Shown one piece after another: positions 44,935 to 54,997 of a stretch of 64,000 nucleotides of DNA. The notes beneath the pieces were generated by a model that searched no databases, had not been told where the DNA came from, and saw nothing but the letters and a program-made list of their open reading frames with translations. Both the position numbers and the translations under genes were made by a program. This stretch comes from Streptomyces fulvorobeus (GTDB lineage: Bacteria; Actinomycetota; Actinomycetes; Streptomycetales; Streptomycetaceae). Positions within the stretch are counted from its first letter, which is position 1. The number at the start of each line of letters is the position of its first letter. The stretch covers positions 3,348,001 to 3,412,000 of the forward strand of contig NZ_BLWC01000001.1 in the NCBI RefSeq assembly GCF_013167895.1. The letters are read 5' to 3'.

Positions 44935-47900
44935 TCACGGGGCCGCCGCGTCGATCGCCTTGACGATCCGCTTGTCCGAGACGGGCTGGGCCGTCCCCAG
45001 GGCGTGGGCGAAGTAGCTGACCCGCAGCTCCTCGATCATCCAGCGGATGTCCAGCACCTCCTGGGGGACCGGCCGTCCCTGCGGCAACTGCTCCAGCAGC
45101 CAGGCGTACTCGTCCTGCATCTCGTGGACCTTCGCCATACGCGTGGTGTCGCGCTGGACGTTCGTCGGCATCTGCTGGAGCCTGCGGTCCTCGGCCACCA
45201 GGTAGCGCATCAGGTCCGGCAGCCTGCGCAGCCCGGTCGCGGTGACGAACCCCGGCGGTACGAGGCGGGCGAGGTGCTCGCGTACGTCCGCGACGTTGGC
45301 GACCAGCACCAGGCTGTTCGTCGCCTTCAGCCGCCGCTCGCACGCCTGCCAGGCCGCCAGGATCTGCTGCACCTGCCCGATCGTGCGGACGGTCAGGTCC
45401 ACGAGATCGGCGCGCACCTTGTCGTACAGCCCGCGGAACGAAGCCTCGTCCCAGGCCGGGCCGCCGTGCGCGGCGATCAGCCGGTCGGCGGCCGCCGTCG
45501 CGCAGTCGTCGAACAGGGCCTGGACGGAACCGTGCGGATTGCGGGACAGGGCCAGCTTCTGCTGGTTGGTGAGCTTGTCCGAGGCGAACTTGGCCGGGTT
45601 GACCGGGATGTTGAGGAGGATCAGCCGCCGGGTGCCGCGCCACATCGCCTGCTGCTGCTCGGCCTCGGTGTCGAAGAGCCGTACGGCCACGGTGGCGCCC
45701 TGGTCGACGAGGGCCGGATACGCCTTGACGGGCTGGCCGGCCCGCCGGGTCTCGAAGACCCGGTCCAGCGTGCCGATCGTCCAGCCGGTGAGGCCCGACC
45801 GCTCGATGGACTCGCCCGAGGGCCCCGCGGTGGCCGCGGCGGCCTTGGAGAGGGCCTGGCGGGCCTTGGGGCGCAGCTGGACCTTGAGCGCGTCCAGGTC
45901 CTTGTCCTCGGCGACCGTGCGGCGCCGCTCGTCGGTCACCCGGAAGGTGATCTTGAGGTGGTCCGGGACCCGGCTCAGGTCGAAGTCGTCGGCCTTCACC
46001 GGGACGCCCACCATCCGCTGGAGCTCACGGGCGAGCGTGAAGGGCAGCGGTTCCTGGAGCGGGACGGCCCGGTCCAGGAACCTGCCCGCGTAGTCCGGGG
46101 CGGGCACGTAGTGCCGGCGGACCGGCTTGGGCAGCGAGCGGATGAGCTCGGTGACCACGTCCTGGCGCAGGCCCGGGATCTGCCAGTCGAAGCCCTCGGA
46201 CGTGACCTGGTTGAGCACCTGGAGCGGGATGTGGACGGTCACACCGTCGGCGTCCGCACCGGGCTCGAACTGGTACGTCACCCGGAACTTGAGCTTCCCC
46301 TGGCGCCAGGAGTCCGGGTAGTCGTCCTTGGTGACGGCCCCGGCCTTCTCGTTGATGAGCATCGAGCGCTCGAAGTCGAGCGCGTCCGGCTCCTCCTGCC
46401 GCTTCTGCTTCCACCAGGAGTCGAAGTGGGCACCGGAGACGACGTGGCCGGGAATCCGCTGATCGTAGAAGTCGAAGAGTGTCTCGTCGTCCACGAGGAT
46501 GTCGCGGCGCCGGGCACGATGCTCCAACTCCTCGACCTCGCCGAGGAGTTTGCGGTTGTCGTGGAAGAACTGGTGGTGCGTGCGCCAGTCGCCCTCGACC
46601 AGGGCGCTGCGGATGAACAGCTCGCGCGACGCCTCCTGGTCGATACGGCCGAAATTGATCTTGCGCTGGGCGACGATGGGCACCCCGTACAGCGTGACCC
46701 GCTCGTACGCCATGACCGCCGCCTGGTCCTTCTCCCAGTGCGGCTCGCTGTAGGTGCGCTTCAGCAGGTGTCCGGCGAGCGGTTCGATCCACTCCGGCTC
46801 GACCTTCGCGTTGACCCGCGCCCACAGCCGGGACGTCTCGACCAGCTCCGCCGACATCACGAACCGCGGCTGCTTCTTGAACAGCGCCGAGCCCGGGAAG
46901 ATCGCGAACTTGGCGTTGCGCGCGCCCACGTACTCGTTCTTCTCGGTGTCCTTGAGCCCGATGTGCGACAGGAGGCCCGCGAGCAGGGAGGTGTGCACCG
47001 CCTGCTCCGGTGCGTCGGCACCGGTCGGGGACTCCTTCACCTCGATGCCCATCTGCTTGGCCACCGTGCGCAGTTGGGCGTAGATGTCCTGCCACTCGCG
47101 GATGCGCAGGAAGTTCAGGTACTCCTGCTTGCACATCCGGCGGAAGCTGGAGGAGCCGCGCTCCTTCTGCTGCTCGCGGATGTAGCGCCACAGGTTCAGG
47201 TACGCCAGGAAGTCCGAGGTCTCGTCCCTGAACCTGGCGTGCTGCTGATCTGCCTGCGTCTGCTTCTCCGCCGGCCGCTCACGCGGGTCCTGGATGGAGA
47301 GCGCGGCGGCGATCACCATGACCTCGCGCGCACAGCCGTTGCGCTCGGCCTCGATGACCATGCGGGCCAGACGCGGGTCGACAGGCAGCTGCGAGAGCTG
47401 GCGCCCCAGGGGCGTGAGCCGCTGCCCCGCCTGCCCTCCTGCGAGGACTTCTCGCCCGGCTCCAGCGCCCCGAGCTCCTGGAGCAGCTGCACACCGTCGC
47501 GGATGTTGCGGTGGTCCGGCGGGTCGATGAAGGGGAACTTCTCGATCTCCCCGAGGCCCGCCGCGGTCATCTGGAGGATGACGGAGGCGAGGTTGGTACG
47601 GAGGATCTCGGGGTCCGTGAACTCCGGCCGGGTCAGGAAGTCGTCCTCGGAGTACAGCCGGATGCAGATGCCGTCGGACGTACGGCCGCACCGGCCCTTG
47701 CGCTGGTTGGCGCTGGCCTGCGAGATCCGCTCGATCGGCAGCCGCTGGACCTTCGTGCGGTGGCTGTAGCGGGAGATGCGGGCGTTGCCCGGGTCGATCA
47801 CGTACTTGATGCCGGGGACGGTCAGCGAGGTCTCCGCGACGTTGGTCGCGAGGACGATCCTGCGGACGATGCCGTTGGGGGTCCGCTGGAACACCCGGTG

Positions 47901-48890
47901 CTGCTCGGCGTGCGAGAGACGGGCGTAGAGGGGGAGCACCTCGGTGTGTCTGAGGTTGCGCTTGTTCAGCGCGTCCGCGGTGTCGCGGATCTCCCGCTCG
48001 CCCGAGAGGAAGACCAGGACGTGCCCGTGCGCCTCCGACGCCAGCTCGTCGACCGCGTCGCAGATGGCGGTGGTCTGGTCGCGGTCGGAGTCCTCGCCCT
48101 CGTCCTCCAGGAGCGGCCGGTAACGGACCTCGACGGGATACGTACGCCCCGAGACCTTGACGATCGGTGCCTCGCCGAAGTGGTGGGCGAAGCGTTCCGG
48201 GTCGATGGTCGCCGAGGTGATGACGACCTTCAGGTCCGGGCGCCTGGGCAGCAGCCTGGCCAGGTAGCCGAGCAGGAAGTCGATGTTCAGCGACCGCTCG
48301 TGCGCCTCGTCGATGATGATCGTGTCGTACGCCAGCAGTTCGCGGTCCGTCTGGATCTCCGCCAGCAGGATGCCGTCCGTCATCAGCTTCACGAAGGTGG
48401 CATCGGGGTTCACCTGATCGGTGAACCGGACCTTCCAGCCCACGGCCTCGCCGAGCGGGGTGTCCAGTTCCTCGGCGATGCGCTCCGCCACCGTGCGGGC
48501 CGCGATCCGGCGGGGCTGGGTGTGCCCGATCATGCCCCGGACGCCGCGTCCCAGCTCCATGCAGATCTTGGGGATCTGCGTGGTCTTCCCGGAACCGGTC
48601 TCACCGGCGACGATCACGACCTGGTGGTCGCGTATCGCCTCCAGGATCTCGTCCTTCTTCTGGCTGACGGGCAGCTGTTCCGGGTACGACAGAGCGGGCA
48701 TCCGCGAGGCGCGCCCCGCGAGCCGTTCGGCCGCCTTCCCGGCCTCGGCGGCGATCTCGTCCAGCACGGACTGTCGGGCTTCGGGCTTACGGATGCGGCG
48801 CGCACCCTCGAGGCGGCGGCCGAGCCGGTTCGCCTCGCGGAGTGAGAGCTGTCCGAGCTGTGACTGGAGATCGGCGAAGGAAGTAGACAT
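44935..48890 (-). CDS. hrpA: ATP-dependent RNA helicase HrpA, split by an apparent one-base deletion
   Basis: The ATG at 48890 opens the N-terminal half with GETGSGKTTQ, IIIDEAHERSLN, SATIDP and RKGRCGRTSDG. Near 47425 the frame leaves the family pattern; the expected RLTPLGRQLSQLPVDPRLARM continues in the next frame to the stop at 44935. Restoring one base in the CCCC run at 47425-47428 (plus strand) gives about 1318 residues, the normal size. Domains are two RecA-like folds, winged helix, ratchet/HA2, OB fold and a long C-terminal HrpA-specific part. It acts on RNA and on ribosomes or mRNA. The gene is core in Streptomyces, so the break is probably an error. Confidence 0.92.
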
Positions 48891-49045
48891 ACGGGTCCCA
48901 GGATCGCACCCGGGCGCAAGGAGTGGCGAACGCATTTCGCGCGGTCTCCGTCACTCCCCGGGTGACCGCGGGAGGGGGAGTCGTCACACCACGTACCATT
49001 TCGGGCAACTGATCACCCGCACCCCTTCCCGAGAGGCCGGTCGCC

Positions 49046-49192
49046 GTGTCCCGTACGCAGTGGTGCCGCCTGGCGGCGGTGGTCACGGTCGTACCGGGGC
49101 TGCTCCGGGGCCGCGCCCCGCACGACCAGGCACCCGGGCTCGCCGCGTGGTGCCCCGGCGCCGCCCCCAGCCCCATAGAACCCCCGTGCTGA
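49046..49192 (+). CDS. Possible small hydrophobic protein
   Basis: 48 residues from a GTG preceded by GAGAGG. A basic start and hydrophobic stretch (LAAVVTVVPGLL) resemble a signal peptide. It is alone between hrpA and the DsbA-like gene; no family recognised, so it may be chance. The rest of 48891-49263 is gene-free and holds the hrpA promoter. Confidence 0.3.
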   Translation: MSRTQWCRLAAVVTVVPGLLRGRAPHDQAPGLAAWCPGAAPSPIEPPC

Positions 49193-49263
49193 GGGTGTAG
49201 CCGCTACCGCCCGGCCACCTTTCCCCCTTCCGCCATCCCGTATCCCCCCGCACGGAGTGACGC

Positions 49264-50067
49264 ATGCCCACGCCCACCTCCTCCCCGCACTCCTCGTCGA
49301 AGAAGCCGCTGCTGTACGGCGCGGTCGTCGTCCTGGCCGCCGGATTCCTCGGATACGCCTCCTACGCCGCCACCGGACCGCAGGGTTCCGGTTCGGGGGC
49401 CTCGTCGCCGGCCGCCGAGGTGAGCGACGACCCGTCCGCCGAGGTCTACGCGGAACTGGCCGGGCTGGCCCGCCGCGACGCGGGCGACAAACTGGCCCAG
49501 GGGCGCACCGACGCGCCCGTCGTCCTCATCGAGTACGCCGACTTCCGATGCGGCTACTGCGGGAAGTTCGCCCGGGACACCGAGCCGGAGCTGATCGAGA
49601 AGTACGTACGGGACGGCACCCTGCGCATCGAATGGCGCAACTTGCCGATCTTCGGCGAGGAGTCCGAGGCAGCCGCCCGCGCCGCCTGGGCCGCGGGTCA
49701 GCAGAACCGCTTCTGGGAGTTCCACCGCGCCGCCTACGCCGAGGACGCCAAGGAGAAGGGCTTCGGCGACGACCGGCTGAAGGAGCTCGCGCGGCAGGCC
49801 GGTGTGAAGGACCTCGACCGGTTCGCCCGCGACACGGACGGCACCGCCGCGGCGGACGCGGTCCGCGCCGACCAGGAGCAGGCGTACGGGATCGGCGCCA
49901 CGTCCACGCCGTCGTTCCTCGTCAACGGCCGGCCCATCGCCGGGGCGCAGCCGAAGGAGACGTTCACCCGGGCCATCGAGGCGGCGGCGGCCACCCAGGA
50001 CACCAAGGACGCCAAGGCCACCCCGGCCACCCCGGACGCCAAGGCCACCCCGGACGCCGCGAAGTGA
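49264..50067 (+). CDS. Membrane-anchored DsbA-like thiol oxidoreductase
   Basis: 267 residues. One N-terminal membrane helix (about 16-37) anchors a DsbA-type thioredoxin domain outside the membrane: FRCGYCGKF with C96-G-Y-C99 and the cis-proline loop TSTPSFLVNG. The last 25 residues are Ala/Thr/Lys repeats. It likely forms or shuffles disulfides in exported proteins. Its TGA overlaps the GTG of the CcdA gene, so electrons may come from that partner. Confidence 0.9.
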   Translation: MPTPTSSPHSSSKKPLLYGAVVVLAAGFLGYASYAATGPQGSGSGASSPAAEVSDDPSAEVYAELAGLARRDAGDKLAQGRTDAPVVLIEYADFRCGYCGKFARDTEPELIEKYVRDGTLRIEWRNLPIFGEESEAAARAAWAAGQQNRFWEFHRAAYAEDAKEKGFGDDRLKELARQAGVKDLDRFARDTDGTAAADAVRADQEQAYGIGATSTPSFLVNGRPIAGAQPKETFTRAIEAAAATQDTKDAKATPATPDAKATPDAAK

Positions 50068-50924
50068 CGGCGGGCATCGGCTACTTCGCGGCCTTCCTAG
50101 GCGGGCTGCTGGCGCTGGTCAGCCCGTGCAGCGCCCTGCTCCTGCCCGCCTTCTTCGCGTACTCCGTCGACTCGGCCTCACGGCTGCTGGCCCGCACCGG
50201 CATCTTCTACGCCGGTCTCGCCACCACCCTCGTCCCGCTCGGCGCCGCCGGTTCGTACGCCGGACGGCTCTTCCACGGCCACCGGGACGCGCTGGTCCTC
50301 GGCGCGGGCTGGCTGATCATCGCGCTCGGCGCCGCCCAGATCATGGGGCTCGGCTTCGCCTCACGGAGGCTCGCCGCCATCGGCGGACGCATCCGGCCCA
50401 CGACCGCCTTCCCGGTCTACGCCCTGGGCGCGGTCTACGGGCTGGCCGGGTTCTGCGCCGGTCCGGTCCTCGGCAGCGTCCTCACGGTCGCGGCGGTCAG
50501 CGGCAGCCCGGTCTACGGCGGGCTGCTGCTCGCCGTCTACGCCCTGGGCATGGCCGTACCGCTGTTCGTGCTCGCCCTGCTCTGGGAGCGGTACGAGCTG
50601 GGGCGCCGTGCCTGGCTGAGGGGCCGCCCCCTGCGCGTCGGCCGCTTCGAGGTGCACAGCACCACCGCGCTGTCCGGGCTCTTCTTCATCGGGCTCGGCA
50701 CGGTCTTCCTCGCGTACGACGGGACGACCGCGCTGCCCGGGCTGCTGGACGTGGACGACTCGTTCGCCGTGGAGCGGTGGGCCCAGCGCATCGGCGCGCA
50801 CGTGCCGGACGCGGTGCTGCTGGGGACCGTGGTGGCAGCGGTGGCGACGGCGTTCGCCGTACGGGCGTGGCGCCGCGCGGGACGGCAGCGCAAGCGGCTC
50901 CTGGAGCAGCGGGAGGGCGGCTGA
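50064..50924 (+). CDS. CcdA/DsbD-type membrane electron carrier
   Basis: 286 residues from a GTG overlapping the previous stop. Six or seven membrane helices; the family segment SPCSALLLPAFFAYS in the first helix and GFCAGPVLGSVLTVA in the fourth carry the two redox cysteines. It passes electrons from cytoplasmic thioredoxin to the outside, here most simply to the adjacent DsbA-like protein. A strong terminator follows. Confidence 0.92.
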   Translation: MTAGIGYFAAFLGGLLALVSPCSALLLPAFFAYSVDSASRLLARTGIFYAGLATTLVPLGAAGSYAGRLFHGHRDALVLGAGWLIIALGAAQIMGLGFASRRLAAIGGRIRPTTAFPVYALGAVYGLAGFCAGPVLGSVLTVAAVSGSPVYGGLLLAVYALGMAVPLFVLALLWERYELGRRAWLRGRPLRVGRFEVHSTTALSGLFFIGLGTVFLAYDGTTALPGLLDVDDSFAVERWAQRIGAHVPDAVLLGTVVAAVATAFAVRAWRRAGRQRKRLLEQREGG

Positions 50925-50929
50925 CACGA

Positions 50930-50960
50930 CGAAGGCCCCGTCCACCGGACGGGGCCTTCG
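50930..50960. terminator. Bidirectional terminator between CcdA gene and tRNA-Phe
   Basis: Perfect 14-bp arms (50930-50943 and 50947-50960) with a 3-base loop, between a plus-strand gene and minus-strand tRNAs. Confidence 0.85.
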
Positions 50961-50965
50961 GGTGG

Positions 50966-51039
50966 TGGCTGGGGCCGGGATCGAACCGGCGACCTATCGC
51001 TTTTCAGGCGATCGCTCGTACCAACTGAGCTACCCAGCC
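50966..51039 (-). tRNA. tRNA-Phe(GAA)
   Basis: 74-nt cloverleaf with acceptor GGCTGGG, anticodon GAA in loop CTGAAAA and T loop TTCGATC. Last of three tRNAs in a minus-strand cluster Glu-Asp-Phe. Confidence 0.95.
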
Positions 51040-51061
51040 ACGCAGCTCATACGGGCTGCAG

Positions 51062-51136
51062 CGGTCCTGACGGGATTTGAACCCGCGGCCTCCACCTTGA
51101 CAGGGTGGCGAGCACTCCAAACTGCTCCACAGGACC
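51062..51136 (-). tRNA. tRNA-Asp(GTC), copy 2
   Basis: 75-nt cloverleaf identical to copy 1 at 44709, in the middle of the Glu-Asp-Phe cluster. Confidence 0.95.
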
Positions 51137-51174
51137 AAGCTATGTGCGAGACAAGTCTCGCACACGGTAAAGCG

Positions 51175-51247
51175 TGCCCCCAACGGGATTCGAACCCGTG
51201 CTACCGCCTTGAAAGGGCGGCGTCCTGGGCCACTAGACGATGAGGGC
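51175..51247 (-). tRNA. tRNA-Glu(TTC)
   Basis: 73-nt cloverleaf with acceptor GCCCTCA (one G-U pair), anticodon TTC in loop CTTTCAA and T loop TTCGAAT. First of the Glu-Asp-Phe cluster. Confidence 0.95.
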
Positions 51248-51286
51248 TAAAGGCCCACCGGTTTGCTTTCCAGCGCGTCGGGGACG

Positions 51287-52840
51287 TCAGAAGCATATGG
51301 GATGCGGCGGCGAACGCCAAAACCGTTCAGCCGGTGGGTGTGGGGCGGTCGGGGAGGGGGAGCGGTCCGCCGGGCCGCCCTCCGGCAGATGGCGGCTGAC
51401 CTCGGCCGTCGTCAGACCGAGACCGCCCAGGGTGATCTCGTCCCACGCCTGGAGCCGGCGGGTCGAGCGGTCCAGATAGAGCACGGAGGCGTGCACCTTC
51501 TCGGGCTTCTCGTTCTGCACGGCGCGCAGCCCCCCGCCGCCCGTCGAGCCCTCCACCTTCAGCCGCGTACCCAACTTCATCACCGTGTTCACCCGGTGGT
51601 GGACATGGCCCGCCAGGACGAGGGGGACGGTGCCGTCGGTCTCGCGTGCGGCGTTCGGGTCATGGGCGACCGCGATGTCCACCGGCGTGCCGGCCTGCTC
51701 CTGGTCGCGCAGGGCGGACGCCAGCCGGAGGCCCGCCATCCGCTCGGCCGCCTTCCCCTGGGCCGGGAGCGAGCGGTCCGGGGTGAACTGCGGGTCCCCG
51801 GTGCCGGCCACCCGCAGCCCGCCGACGTCCAGGGCGCTGCCCTCGTCCAGGACGTGCGCGTTGCGCAGGCCCTTCACATACGCCTGGGTGACCTTCGAGT
51901 CGTGGTTGCCCCGGACCCAGACGTACGGCGCACCGAGGTCGCTGATCGGGTCCAGGAAGCCGTTCTCGGCGGCGGTGCCGTGGTCCATCGTGTCGCCGGA
52001 GTCGATGATCACGTCGATCTCGTACTGCTCCACGAGTGAGCCGATGATGTGCCAAGCCGCCGGGTTGAGGTGGATGTCGGAGACGTGCAGGACGCGGATG
52101 GTGGCCGGGTCCGGGCGGTAGACGGGGAGCGTCGACGTGGCGTCGTACAGCTTGGTGACGTTGGTGACCAGACGGGCCAGTTCCCGCTGGTAGACGTCGA
52201 ACTCGGTGACGATCGAGCGGGCGTCGCCGACCAGCGAGGGGGCGCTGGAGAGCAGCCCGGAGAACTTCGGCTCCAGGACCGACTTGGGGTTCCAGGTGGC
52301 GTAGGCGCAGACGCCCGAGGCGGCCAGCAGTGCCAGCGCGAGGCCGCCCGCCGCCAGGGCGCGGCGCGGGCGGCGGTAGACCGCGAGACCGAGCGCGGTG
52401 GCACCGGAGACGACGGCCACACAGGAGCGGACGGCCAGGTCCAGGGTGCCGGAGACGACGTCGGACGTGACCTCGTCCTGGAGGCCGGAGAGCCGTTCGG
52501 GGTGTTTGACCAGAGCCTGGGAGCGCACCGGGTCGAGCCGGTCGACATCGACGTCGAGGCGCACCGGGGCGATGTGGGAGTCCAGCTCGAGCGCGCCGAG
52601 CGGGGACACGTTGATCTTGGTGCCGCCGCTGAGGGACGGGCGCAGCGTCATGTCCGTGTCCATGGGCCCCACCGGCGTACGGACGCTGCCGACGATCAGC
52701 AGCCCCAGCCAGGCCCCCAGCACGACGACGGCGAGCAGCCCGAGCGCCCGGGTGACGGGGTGCGGGGCGCCGGTGAGGGCGGTGGAGCGGGGGCGGTGCC
52801 GGAGTCGGACGACGGCGGCGCGGAGCGGGGCACGGACCAT
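51287..52840 (-). CDS. Membrane metallophosphoesterase
   Basis: 517 residues. Membrane helices at about 30-53, 137-155 and 163-182 precede a calcineurin-like phosphoesterase domain with all metal motifs: HVSDIHLN, IDSGDTMDHG, VRGNHDS, VAHDPN and LAGHVHH. The helices put the domain outside or at the membrane. Substrate unknown. The tail is Pro-rich. It may be co-transcribed with the downstream tRNA cluster, though 39 bases separate them. Confidence 0.9.
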   Translation of the reverse strand: MVRAPLRAAVVRLRHRPRSTALTGAPHPVTRALGLLAVVVLGAWLGLLIVGSVRTPVGPMDTDMTLRPSLSGGTKINVSPLGALELDSHIAPVRLDVDVDRLDPVRSQALVKHPERLSGLQDEVTSDVVSGTLDLAVRSCVAVVSGATALGLAVYRRPRRALAAGGLALALLAASGVCAYATWNPKSVLEPKFSGLLSSAPSLVGDARSIVTEFDVYQRELARLVTNVTKLYDATSTLPVYRPDPATIRVLHVSDIHLNPAAWHIIGSLVEQYEIDVIIDSGDTMDHGTAAENGFLDPISDLGAPYVWVRGNHDSKVTQAYVKGLRNAHVLDEGSALDVGGLRVAGTGDPQFTPDRSLPAQGKAAERMAGLRLASALRDQEQAGTPVDIAVAHDPNAARETDGTVPLVLAGHVHHRVNTVMKLGTRLKVEGSTGGGGLRAVQNEKPEKVHASVLYLDRSTRRLQAWDEITLGGLGLTTAEVSRHLPEGGPADRSPSPTAPHPPAERFWRSPPHPICF

Positions 52841-52942
52841 TGGGCCCCTATGCCCTGGTTACGGCCAGGACATGCGGGCCGGAGGGCAAGCGGGTGGTGG
52901 GGAAACACGCGGTACGAGCCCGTCGTACGTGACAATGGCGGG

Positions 52943-53293
52943 GTGTTGGAGATGACGCGCGAGGAGTTCGAAGAGCTGGTGAGCCAGGCTCTTGACCGGA
53001 TTCCGCCGGAGCTGACGCGGCTGATGGACAACGTGGCGGTGTTCGTCGAGGACGAACCTGACCCCGGCGACCCCGACCTGCTCGGGCTCTACGAGGGCAC
53101 GCCGCTCACCGATCGCGGTGAGTGGTACGCGGGGGTGCTGCCGGACCGGATCACCATCTACCGCGGGCCGACGCTGCGGATGTGCGGGTCGCACGAGGAC
53201 GTCGTCGCCGAGACGGAGATCACCGTGGTCCACGAGATCGCCCACCACTTCGGCATCGACGACGAGCGGCTGCACGCGCTGGGCTACGGGTGA
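52943..53293 (+). CDS. Small metallopeptidase (zincin, HEIAHH)
   Basis: 116 residues from the GTG at 52943, or 113 from the ATG at 52952, which is the likelier protein start. The motif VVHEIAHHFGIDDERL has two zinc histidines, the catalytic Glu and a third ligand (D). It belongs to the minimal zincin family found across actinobacteria (metallopeptidase family protein), with no known substrate. No signal peptide, so cytoplasmic. Confidence 0.9.
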   Translation: MLEMTREEFEELVSQALDRIPPELTRLMDNVAVFVEDEPDPGDPDLLGLYEGTPLTDRGEWYAGVLPDRITIYRGPTLRMCGSHEDVVAETEITVVHEIAHHFGIDDERLHALGYG

Positions 53294-53309
53294 GCGCTCC
53301 CCGCGAGGG

Positions 53310-53714
53310 GTGGGGGTGCTCGGGGCCATCGCGGCGGGCGGGGCGCTCGGGGCCGTCGCCAGGTATGCCGCCCTGGTGCTCTGGCCTGCCGCCGGGGGGT
53401 CGTTCCCCTGGGCGGTCCTCGGCGTCAACGTGACCGGCTGCGCCCTGATCGGCGTGCTGATGGTGCTGGTCGCCGAGCGGGACGGCGCGGCTCATCCGCT
53501 GGTGCGGCCGTTCCTGGGGGTCGGTGTGCTCGGCGGGTTCACGACGTTCTCGACGTACGCGGCCGATGTGTCGAAGCTGCTGGACCGCCAGGAGGCGCCG
53601 ACCGCCCTCGCGTACGCGGCGGCGACGCTCGCCGGGGCGCTCGGCGCGGTCTGGGCCGCGGCCTCGGCGACGCGGGCCCTGCTGGGCGTGCGCGGTGGTG
53701 GGAGGGGCGCGTGA
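53310..53714 (+). CDS. crcB: Fluoride exporter subunit CrcB, first of a pair
   Basis: 134 residues from the GTG at 53310; a GTG six bases later is also possible. Four membrane helices with the Fluc signatures VLGVNVTGCALIG and GGFTTFSTYAAD (phenylalanine box and sodium site). Fluc channels are dual-topology dimers that expel fluoride. This gene overlaps a second crcB by four bases, as in actinobacteria where the two form a heterodimer. Confidence 0.92.
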   Translation: MGVLGAIAAGGALGAVARYAALVLWPAAGGSFPWAVLGVNVTGCALIGVLMVLVAERDGAAHPLVRPFLGVGVLGGFTTFSTYAADVSKLLDRQEAPTALAYAAATLAGALGAVWAAASATRALLGVRGGGRGA

Positions 53715-54085
53715 ACTGGCTCCTGGTGGCGTTCGGCGGGGCGGTGGGGGCGCCCCTGCGCTATCTGACGGACCGCGCGGTGCGGGCGCGTCACGGTCCC
53801 GGGCTGCCGTACGTCTTCCCGTGGGGGACCTTCACCGTCAACGCGGCGGGCAGCCTGCTGCTGGGGGTGCTGACCGGGGCGGCGGTGTCCGAACCCATGT
53901 TCGACCTGCTCGGTACGGGGCTGTGCGGGGCGCTCACGACGTACTCCACGTTCTCCTACGAGACGCTGCGGCTCGCCGAGGGCGGCCGGGCGTCTCTCGC
54001 GCTGGCCAACGTCGTGGTGTCCCTGCTGGTGGGCCTCGGCGCGGTGTTCCTGGGGGTGGAACTCGCGGGCGGGTTCGGGCGGTAG
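53711..54085 (+). CDS. crcB: Fluoride exporter subunit CrcB, second of a pair
   Basis: 124 residues from a GTG/ATG region overlapping the previous stop. Four membrane helices with FTVNAAGSLLLGVLTG and GALTTYSTFSYE. More basic residues lie at the N-terminal side than in its partner, in line with opposite insertion of the two halves. No fluoride riboswitch could be recognised upstream. Confidence 0.92.
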   Translation: MNWLLVAFGGAVGAPLRYLTDRAVRARHGPGLPYVFPWGTFTVNAAGSLLLGVLTGAAVSEPMFDLLGTGLCGALTTYSTFSYETLRLAEGGRASLALANVVVSLLVGLGAVFLGVELAGGFGR

Positions 54086-54178
54086 GCGGCGTCGGGGGCG
54101 TGTCCCCGGCGGGGTCGGGGGAGTTGGGCACGGAGCCCCCGCCTTCCCCGCCCCCCTCACGCCCCGGAGGTGCCACCC

Positions 54179-54766
54179 GTGCGCCAGTTGTCCGCTCCTG
54201 CCCGCTGGGCAGCCGTCACCGCGTTGACGATCGCCGCGTCCACCGGCTGCATGAGCGTCGGCGAGGACGGTGGGAAGCCGGCGCCCTCGCGGTCGGCTGG
54301 CCCGAAGGGAGCGTCCGCCGAACCGAACGGCGGCACGGTCCCTGGTTCCGGCCGGGCCGGCCACGGCGGCGGCCGTGCCGAGGCGCAGTCCGACCGGGGG
54401 GCCGGCGCCAAGCCGGGCCCGAGCGCTCCGGGCGGCGCGCCGTCGGCCGCGCCCGGTGGGGCGCCGGCCTCCCCGAAGCCCGGAGCGCCGGTGCCGACCG
54501 GAGCGGGGAGGCCGCCGGCCCCGCAGCCGTCGGTGCCGGGACCGGGTGAGCCGCCGCCCCCGCCGGTCACTCATGAGCCGACCACCCCGCCTCCTCCGGT
54601 CCCCGACCCCGACCCCGCGCCCGACCCCGATCCCGAACCGACGCCGCCGCCGCAGGAGCCCTCAGCCTCGCCCGCCGCGGAGCTCAGGAACCAGGCGATG
54701 GGCGCTCCCGACAGCCCCGGGACGCGGCGTACGCCGGAGGCTTCACCGCAGGTGGGGCCAGCCTGA
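54179..54766 (+). CDS. Pro/Gly-rich putative lipoprotein
   Basis: 195 residues from a GTG with GGAGG ten bases upstream. A signal peptide with lipobox ASTGC is followed by a long disordered tail of Pro, Gly, Ala and Ser with a run of Pro-Asp repeats. No folded domain is visible. It may be an extended surface lipoprotein; conservation could not be tested. Confidence 0.55.
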   Translation: MRQLSAPARWAAVTALTIAASTGCMSVGEDGGKPAPSRSAGPKGASAEPNGGTVPGSGRAGHGGGRAEAQSDRGAGAKPGPSAPGGAPSAAPGGAPASPKPGAPVPTGAGRPPAPQPSVPGPGEPPPPPVTHEPTTPPPPVPDPDPAPDPDPEPTPPPQEPSASPAAELRNQAMGAPDSPGTRRTPEASPQVGPA

Positions 54767-54997
54767 ACGAGGGCGCTGCGCGGGGCGGAAAGAGGGCTGT
54801 GACCAGGCGGTTTGCGCTATACGGGTAAGGGTGCGTATGGTTATAGATCGTTTGATCCATTGCCCGGCGCCGACACAGAAGAGCGCCGTGTGGCGCGTAC
54901 TCTCCCTTGCCGTGGCTGGACCGCATTGAGGCGGTCGAAATTGCGAATCACGGAGTTACGGGCGCGTGCCGAGACTCCGGAAGGTTTCGCATTTCGT
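54767..54997 (+). promoter_or_regulatory. Leader and promoter region of the DEAD-box helicase gene
   Basis: 231 bases, AT-richer than the surroundings. TATACG (54819-54824) and TATAGA (54842-54847) are candidate -10 boxes, which leaves a 5' leader of over 140 bases. Long leaders are usual for cold-induced RNA helicases, but I could not define a structure. Confidence 0.45.

Noticed and set aside
44752..47769. A 1005-codon plus-strand frame
   Set aside because: Antisense to hrpA, with no motif of its own.
53294..53309. Fluoride riboswitch before crcB
   Set aside because: The genes are only 16 bases apart, too short for the aptamer.
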